This document shows positions 59,274 to 64,000 of a stretch of 64,000 bases of DNA, in pieces. The stretch lies in NCBI RefSeq assembly GCF_003669035.1, contig NZ_CP033070.1, positions 2,790,001 through 2,854,000 of the forward strand, in the 5' to 3' direction. Under the pieces are notes generated by a model that was not told the origin of the DNA, searched no databases, and was given only the letters and a program-made list of their open reading frames with translations. Numbering within the stretch: the stretch's first letter is position 1; each line of letters begins with the position of its first letter. This DNA comes from Chryseobacterium sp. 3008163 (lineage in GTDB: Bacteria; Bacteroidota; Bacteroidia; Flavobacteriales; Weeksellaceae). The position numbers were made by a program, and so were the translations under genes.

Positions 59274-61844
59274 ATGTCGAAAAATTTAGTAATCGTCGAG
59301 TCTCCGGCAAAAGCAAAAACTATTCAGAAATATTTAGGGAAGGATTTCGAGGTCAAATCGAGCTTCGGGCACATCCGTGACCTTCCAAAAAAAGGAATGG
59401 GAATTGACCTTGCCACCTTCAGTCCGGATTACGAAGTTTCCGCCGATAAAAAGAAACTGGTAACAGAATTAAAGTCTGCCGTAAAGAAAGCCGAAATGGT
59501 TTGGCTCGCTTCCGATGAGGACCGCGAGGGTGAAGCAATCGCCTGGCATTTGGCAGATGAATTAAAACTGAAACCTGAAAACAGAAAAAGAATCGTCTTT
59601 CACGAGATCACCAAAAATGCTATTCTTAAAGCAATAGAAAATCCGAGAGATATTGATCAGAACCTAGTAAATGCTCAACAGGCAAGAAGAGTTTTAGACA
59701 GAATTGTAGGTTTCGAAATGTCTCCTGTACTTTGGAAAAAAGTAAAACCGGGATTGTCTGCAGGAAGAGTGCAGTCGGTAGCCGTAAGATTGGTGGTTGA
59801 AAGAGAAAAAGAAATTCGTCAGTTTACTCCTAAGGCAAGTTTCAAGCTTGACGGAGTTTTCTTAAATAAAGCAGAGCAGGAAATCGCTGCAAAGCTTAAA
59901 AAAGATTTCGATAAAGAAGAAGACGCAGAGAAATTCTTAGAATTAGCAAGAACCACAGAATTCAAAGTTCTGAATGTGGAAACCAAACCGGGAACACGTT
60001 CTGCTTCTGCACCGTTTACAACGTCTACGCTTCAGCAGGAAGCTTCGTCAAGATTAGGTTATAATGTAACCAACACGATGCGTTTGGCTCAGAGATTATA
60101 CGAAGAAGGTTTCATTACTTATATGAGAACTGACTCTGTAAATCTTTCTCAGGAAGCTATTGAAGGTGCTAAAAATCAAATTACTTCAGAATATGGGGCA
60201 GAATATTCTGCACCTAGAAAATATACCACCAAATCTGCTTCAGCGCAGGAAGCTCACGAGGCAATCCGTCCGACAGATTTTTCTGTGAAATCGATTGGTG
60301 ATGTTCAGTTGAGTAAATTATATCAGTTAATTTACAGAAGAACGTTAGCTTCTCAAATGGCAAATGCTAAAATTGAGAAAACCGTCATCGAAATAGGAAA
60401 TGCAAAACTTTCACAACATTTTGAAGCGCAGGGTGAAGTCATTATATTCGACGGTTTCCTAAAAGCTTACGGAATCGTAAAAACTGAAGACGAAGACGAA
60501 GAAAGCAACGAAAAATTATTGCCGAAAGTTACAGTAGGTGAAGTTTTAGACTATAAAAAAATCACTGCTACAGAAAAATTTACAAGACCTGCTGCAAGAT
60601 TTACCGAAGCCATGTTGGTTAAAAAGCTGGAAGAATTGGGAATTGGCCGTCCGTCAACGTACGCTCCAACCATTCAGACGATTCAGAATCGTGAATATGT
60701 AGACAAAAGAGAGCTTGAACCGCAAACTCGTGAAGTGGTGAAAATCTCTTTAGCTAAAGATAAAATCAAAAAAGAAGTTCTTGAAGATAAATTCGGGGGC
60801 GATAAAAATAAATTTATTCCTACCGATATTGGTGAAGTGGTGAATGATTTCTTAACCAACAATTTCGCTGAAATCCTTGATTACGGTTTTACAGCAAGAG
60901 TGGAAGAAAGCTTTGACGAAATTGCCAACGGAGCGCAGAAATGGAAAGAAATGATGACCGATTTCTACTCAAAATTCCATCCGAGAATTGAAGATGTAGA
61001 AGAAAATGCAGACCGTGCCAATGGAGAACGTCTTTTAGGAGTTGATCCAAAATCAGGGAAGAATATCTATGCAAGGATCGGAAGGTTCGGGCCGATGATT
61101 CAGATTGGTGAACAGGACGATGAAGAAAAGCCAATTTTCGCATCATTAATGGCCGGACAAAATATTGCAACCATCGCTTTAGAGGATGCTTTAGAATTGT
61201 TTAAATTACCTTTTGAACTCAATAATTTCGAAGACCAATCAGTGACAATCGGTGTTGGAAGATTCGGGCCTTATGTGAAATGGGGCGAAACGTACATTAG
61301 CATCCCGAAAGGTGAAGATCCACTTTCTGTAGATCAAAAGCGTGCAGAGGAAATTATTGCCGAGAAGAAATTAGCTGACGCACCGATCGCCAACTTCAAA
61401 GGTGAACCAATTACTAAAGGAACGGGTAGATTCGGACCTTTCATTAAATATCAGAGCATCTTTATCAACGTTCCTAAAAGATATGATTTTGATAATCTTT
61501 CTCAAAGCGACATCAACGAATTGGTGGAAGCTAAACTTGAGAAAGAAGCCAACAGATACATCCAGCAGTGGGAAAAAGAGAAAATTTCTCTTGAAAACGG
61601 AAGATGGGGACCATTCATCAAATTTGGAAAAGCAATGTTCAAAATTCCAAAGAAAAAAGATGATACCAAGTATGAATCTGACGAGTTGAAAGAAGTTTCT
61701 CTTGATGAGGTTAAAAAATGGATTACCGCACAGGATCCTAAAGCTTTTGCCGAGAAAAAGAAACCTGCAGCTAAAAAGCCAGCTGCTAAAAAAGCGACTA
61801 CAGCGAAGAAAGCTCCTGCTAAGAAGCCAGCCGCTAAGAAATAA
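59274..61844 (+). CDS. topA: DNA topoisomerase I
   Basis: Relaxes negative supercoils by a single-strand break. An 856-residue type IA enzyme. The Toprim domain is at residues 1-115 with VIVESPAKAKTIQKYLG and SDEDREGEAIAWHLA. The catalytic tyrosine is in EEGFITYMRTDSVNLSQ near 285. C-terminal zinc-less repeats (GRFGPMIQIGEQ, GRFGPYVKWGETY, GRFGPFIKYQ, GRWGPFIKFG) replace the enterobacterial zinc fingers. A final lysine/alanine tail (KKPAAKKPAAKK) is basic and probably helps DNA binding. Own promoter and terminator. Confidence 0.97.
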   Translation: MSKNLVIVESPAKAKTIQKYLGKDFEVKSSFGHIRDLPKKGMGIDLATFSPDYEVSADKKKLVTELKSAVKKAEMVWLASDEDREGEAIAWHLADELKLKPENRKRIVFHEITKNAILKAIENPRDIDQNLVNAQQARRVLDRIVGFEMSPVLWKKVKPGLSAGRVQSVAVRLVVEREKEIRQFTPKASFKLDGVFLNKAEQEIAAKLKKDFDKEEDAEKFLELARTTEFKVLNVETKPGTRSASAPFTTSTLQQEASSRLGYNVTNTMRLAQRLYEEGFITYMRTDSVNLSQEAIEGAKNQITSEYGAEYSAPRKYTTKSASAQEAHEAIRPTDFSVKSIGDVQLSKLYQLIYRRTLASQMANAKIEKTVIEIGNAKLSQHFEAQGEVIIFDGFLKAYGIVKTEDEDEESNEKLLPKVTVGEVLDYKKITATEKFTRPAARFTEAMLVKKLEELGIGRPSTYAPTIQTIQNREYVDKRELEPQTREVVKISLAKDKIKKEVLEDKFGGDKNKFIPTDIGEVVNDFLTNNFAEILDYGFTARVEESFDEIANGAQKWKEMMTDFYSKFHPRIEDVEENADRANGERLLGVDPKSGKNIYARIGRFGPMIQIGEQDDEEKPIFASLMAGQNIATIALEDALELFKLPFELNNFEDQSVTIGVGRFGPYVKWGETYISIPKGEDPLSVDQKRAEEIIAEKKLADAPIANFKGEPITKGTGRFGPFIKYQSIFINVPKRYDFDNLSQSDINELVEAKLEKEANRYIQQWEKEKISLENGRWGPFIKFGKAMFKIPKKKDDTKYESDELKEVSLDEVKKWITAQDPKAFAEKKKPAAKKPAAKKATTAKKAPAKKPAAKK

Positions 61845-61863
61845 TTAGTTTTTAATAAAATAG

Positions 61864-61895
61864 AAAAGCACAGATTTTTGGTCTGTGCTTTTTGG
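61864..61895 (+). terminator. Terminator of topA
   Basis: AAAAGCACAGA (61864-61874) pairs with TCTGTGCTTTT (61882-61892), followed by more T's. Confidence 0.88.
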
Positions 61896-61920
61896 TTCTT
61901 GTCTGCGGTAAGGGTTTGGT

Positions 61921-61947
61921 CAGGTACGAGCGGGACGCTCGTACCTG
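61921..61947. repeat. Dispersed hairpin (tacgagcg/cgctcgta)
   Basis: CAGGTACGAGCG faces CGCTCGTACCTG with a GGA loop, a perfect 12-bp hairpin. A shorter relative (GACGAGCGAGACGCTCGC) is at 62911-62930. Confidence 0.65.
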
Positions 61948-62036
61948 AGTGATGTTAAAAATCTATTTGCATATATTTGATTTTTCCAATCAAGAATATC
62001 AATTCAATAAATACAATTTTTTTAAAAAAATTAGCA

Positions 62037-62903
62037 ATGAAATATATTGGTTTTTGCTCTGTGATACTGCTTTTTCTATTTTGTAATTGTTTTTTTGCTC
62101 AGAATCACGATTTGAAAAAGCAACAACCTATAAATCGAGATTCTATTATTGAGCAGTACTTAAAAAATGGCGCTTGGCAATATCCTATGTTCTCAAAACA
62201 GTGGCAAATTAATATAGATAAAGCACTTGCAATTTTACCAAATGATCCTTATTTATGGGAACAAAAGGCAATGCCGTTTTTTAAACAAAAGAAATATGAA
62301 TTAGGGATGATCTATTTAGATAAAGCAGTGAATTTGGATAATACCAACCACTATCTGGAATATAGAGCTTTTATTAAGTGCATATTTCAAAGAAGCTACA
62401 AAGAATCAATAGGTGATTTTGAGAAACTTCAGAAGATACAAGGAAAAGATTTTTATGTAATGGATCATTCATATAATTTTTGGTTAGGTTTATGTTATTT
62501 GCAACTAAATAATTTTGAACTTGCAAAAAGCTATATTCAAAAATCAATAGATAATCAAAAAAGAGAATTTAATAATACTGTCAATTTTTACGAGATATTT
62601 TATTTAGGTGTTATAGAATATGAATTAGAGAATTATGAAATAGCCATAAATTATTTTGATAAATCATTATCAGAATATCAATCTTTTTCAGATGCAAAAT
62701 TTTATAAAGCCAAATGTCTTGCAAATATTAGCGATTTTGAAGAAGCTTTGAAATTATTCAAAGAGTGTGAACATGATTACAAAATGGGATATACTTTTAA
62801 TGAGGGAAATTCAAAGTATGAAGATTATCCGTATCAGATAAGCTCAGAGCTCATTACAACATACATAAATATGCTTAACGAATATATGAAAAATATTAAA
62901 TGA
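62037..62903 (+). CDS. Exported TPR-repeat protein
   Basis: A 288-residue protein with a signal peptide (MKYIGFCSVILLFLFCNCFFAQ) and a mature part of helical repeat pairs typical of tetratricopeptide repeats (YELGMIYLDKAVNLD, NFWLGLCYLQLNNFELAKSYIQKSID, YEIAINYFDKSLSEYQ, ALKLFKECEHDYKMG). The start is ATG 62037, since 20 codons upstream in frame lack a signal. TPR proteins of this sort hold other proteins; the partner is unknown. Flanking dispersed hairpins lie on both sides. Confidence 0.78.
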   Translation: MKYIGFCSVILLFLFCNCFFAQNHDLKKQQPINRDSIIEQYLKNGAWQYPMFSKQWQINIDKALAILPNDPYLWEQKAMPFFKQKKYELGMIYLDKAVNLDNTNHYLEYRAFIKCIFQRSYKESIGDFEKLQKIQGKDFYVMDHSYNFWLGLCYLQLNNFELAKSYIQKSIDNQKREFNNTVNFYEIFYLGVIEYELENYEIAINYFDKSLSEYQSFSDAKFYKAKCLANISDFEEALKLFKECEHDYKMGYTFNEGNSKYEDYPYQISSELITTYINMLNEYMKNIK

Positions 62904-62908
62904 TTTTC

Positions 62909-63023
62909 GATGACGAGCGAGACGCTCGCATCCACGTTAGGAAGGAAATTTCCGATAGCGCGGATTTGCAACCGTGCTGTTTATTTTTTTTACTATAACT
63001 GAAGTCACGGATTGCAAATCCGC
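62909..63023. repeat. Composite dispersed repeats (acgagcg hairpin and gcggatttgcaa inverted repeat)
   Basis: A short hairpin GACGAGCGAGACGCTCGC (62911-62930) is followed by GCGGATTTGCAACCGTG (62960-62976) facing CACGGATTGCAAATCCGC (63006-63023). It fills most of the 144-base gap before the 63048 gene. Such repeats are common in Chryseobacterium. Confidence 0.65.
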
Positions 63024-63047
63024 AAAATAGAGTTTTGTGTTGGTTCC

Positions 63048-63347
63048 TTAGTCTCCGTAGGCAACTAATCCACTTTGTTTTTTGTCAGCAATATCAAATA
63101 ATTGAATTAACTTTTTAACGTCAATATCAGACTGTAATTGCTTTTCTAAAATTGTTTGTCTGATTTGTTTAATTAACAAACTCTCTAATCTAAAATCTGA
63201 GTAAAAGTCAAATCGCCTGTCAATTATTCCTTTATTCTGCAAATTGTCAAATGTTTTACAATCAAGTTCACCGATAAACTCAAGTCCTAATTGCTCGGGA
63301 TAACTTGGTTTTGCTTGAGCATCTCCTATAATGTAAAAATCTAGCAT
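63048..63347 (-). CDS. Small hypothetical protein
   Basis: A 99-residue protein (MLDFYIIGDAQAKPSYPEQLGLEFIGELDCKTF...). No signal peptide or membrane helix. The N-terminal DFYIIGD and the SYPEQ segment suggest an alpha/beta fold, but I know no family. It starts eight bases after the alpha/beta hydrolase stop on the same strand, so it may be cotranscribed with it. Confidence 0.6.
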   Translation of the reverse strand: MLDFYIIGDAQAKPSYPEQLGLEFIGELDCKTFDNLQNKGIIDRRFDFYSDFRLESLLIKQIRQTILEKQLQSDIDVKKLIQLFDIADKKQSGLVAYGD

Positions 63348-63354
63348 CTCGTGT

Positions 63355-64000
63355 CTATTTTGGTTTTACGTTCTTCATCCACTCAATAACATTTTTCATC
63401 GGCTTTTCATCGTCTGAGAACGCAGTGTTATGCCCTAATTTGGGAAATAATCTATACTCATAGCGTTTACCTTTTGCTTTTAATGTATTCAGATGTTCAA
63501 TGGATAAATTCACGGGTACCTGAATGTCTTTTCCTCCAAAAATCCATAGTCCCGGAATTGATAATTTGGAAAGAACATCTTGCGGATCAGTATCTGTAAA
63601 TTCGTATTTATCAGGGTCAGTCATGGTATGTTTTCTTGCATCTTCTTCTGTGTGCGTATCCCAGAATTTTGAATTTCCGTTGGTGTAAAACTGAAACCTA
63701 AGTTGCTCTTTCACCGTTATCAGTGCACCACTGAAAATCGCCATAAATTTGACTTTCTTATTCTTCTCTGCAGTCAACGGAATAATCCATCCGGCTTGGC
63801 TTGCCCCAATTAAACCTATTGATATTTGCTTGTTTGATAAATATTTAGATAATACATCTACTGCAATGCTCGCATCCATAGACAGAAGATTAAGATTGGC
63901 AGCGTCTACATTATTGGTTCCTACTTCGGGTCCGGCATAGATCCCGCCAGATTCTCCGACACCACGTTTGTCGTAAGTTAAAACAGCAATTCCATTTTTA
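63355..64000 (-). CDS. Alpha/beta hydrolase, C-terminal part, runs off the window
   Basis: The frame is open to the last base, so the N-terminal part lies beyond the window. About 215 residues are visible, with no start codon needed in the window. Motifs: AVLTYDKRGVGESGG, the nucleophile Ser in LIGASQAGWIIPL, Asp in LWIFGGKDIQVPV, and His in FPKLGHNTAFSDD. This is the catalytic domain of a serine hydrolase (S9 peptidase or esterase type). A peptidase-like acyl hydrolase is the safe reading; the substrate is unknown. Confidence 0.87.
   Translation of the reverse strand, partial: KNGIAVLTYDKRGVGESGGIYAGPEVGTNNVDAANLNLLSMDASIAVDVLSKYLSNKQISIGLIGASQAGWIIPLTAEKNKKVKFMAIFSGALITVKEQLRFQFYTNGNSKFWDTHTEEDARKHTMTDPDKYEFTDTDPQDVLSKLSIPGLWIFGGKDIQVPVNLSIEHLNTLKAKGKRYEYRLFPKLGHNTAFSDDEKPMKNVIEWMKNVKPK

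Noticed and set aside
61741..61844. Lysine/alanine repeat DNA at the end of topA as a possible tandem repeat locus.
   Set aside because: It is a normal basic tail of many TopA proteins and stays in frame.
1..64000. tRNA, rRNA, CRISPR arrays, prophage or conjugative genes.
   Set aside because: I looked on both strands and saw no cloverleaf-like units, no evenly spaced direct repeats and no phage or transfer genes; this is by eye only.

Overview
The window is AT-rich and reads as chromosome from a flavobacterium of the Weeksellaceae, most like Chryseobacterium or a close relative. Support: a near-complete flexirubin (dialkylresorcinol aryl-polyene) pigment locus, a tyrosine ammonia-lyase that by my recollection closely resembles the Flavobacterium johnsoniae enzyme, a type IX secretion C-terminal sorting domain, Bacteroidetes TAnnTTTG promoters, almost no Shine-Dalgarno sequences, and many intergenic repeats of the kind common in this group. 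I see no tRNA, rRNA, CRISPR array or phage.

Layout. 1-14.0 kb is housekeeping: the 3' end of metK, an ECF sigma factor with a tiny downstream gene, a YjjG-like HAD phosphatase, a PepSY-like exported protein beside an OmpR-type regulator/sensor-kinase pair, then a minus-strand block with trpS, a CrtA-like monooxygenase and its coupled partner, a SanA-like protein, lspA, two small proteins, a TraR/DksA-like protein and ileS. 14.3-22.7 kb is the first flexirubin block: PaaK-like ligase, exported protein, halogenase-like flavoprotein (minus strand), tyrosine ammonia-lyase, ketoreductase, ketosynthase, ACP, LpxL-like acyltransferase. 22.9-27.9 kb is an ordinary interlude: two small hypotheticals, a GNAT acetyltransferase, an M16 peptidase and a VOC protein. 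28.0-51.8 kb is the main flexirubin block, made of two converging units. The plus-strand unit (28.0-41.0) holds a BtrH-like protein, an ABC exporter, a thioesterase, a ketosynthase, a ParE-type toxin-antitoxin cassette, a KS-like fragment, ACP, KS, a chain-length-factor-like KS, a deacetylase, LolA, a lipoprotein, a dehydratase and a GT2-DUF2062 protein. The minus-strand unit (51.8-41.2) holds an MMPL-acyltransferase fusion, DarA, DarB, two hotdog dehydratase-like proteins, an IS110 remnant, a CrtI/RetSat-like oxidoreductase and a C45 acyltransferase-like lipoprotein. 52.0-59.2 kb holds three polytopic membrane proteins around a large T9SS-secreted protein. topA, a TPR protein, a small hypothetical and a truncated alpha/beta hydrolase close the window.

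How it works together (family knowledge plus inference): the ammonia-lyase makes 4-coumarate from tyrosine, the ligase activates it, and ACP-bound polyene is extended by KS/CLF, ketoreductase and dehydratases. DarB and DarA build the dialkylresorcinol, and the acyltransferases, thioesterase, LolA, MMPL protein and ABC exporter join, proof-read and place the pigment in the outer membrane.

The most notable signals are: one family of intergenic hairpins brackets both ACP-containing units; two other repeat families appear to have inserted peptides into a ketosynthase and into IleS; and single-base losses in A/T runs break six genes, five of them in the pigment cluster (one is hit twice), making seven in all between 27 and 52 kb. 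The last point may be assembly error or real decay.
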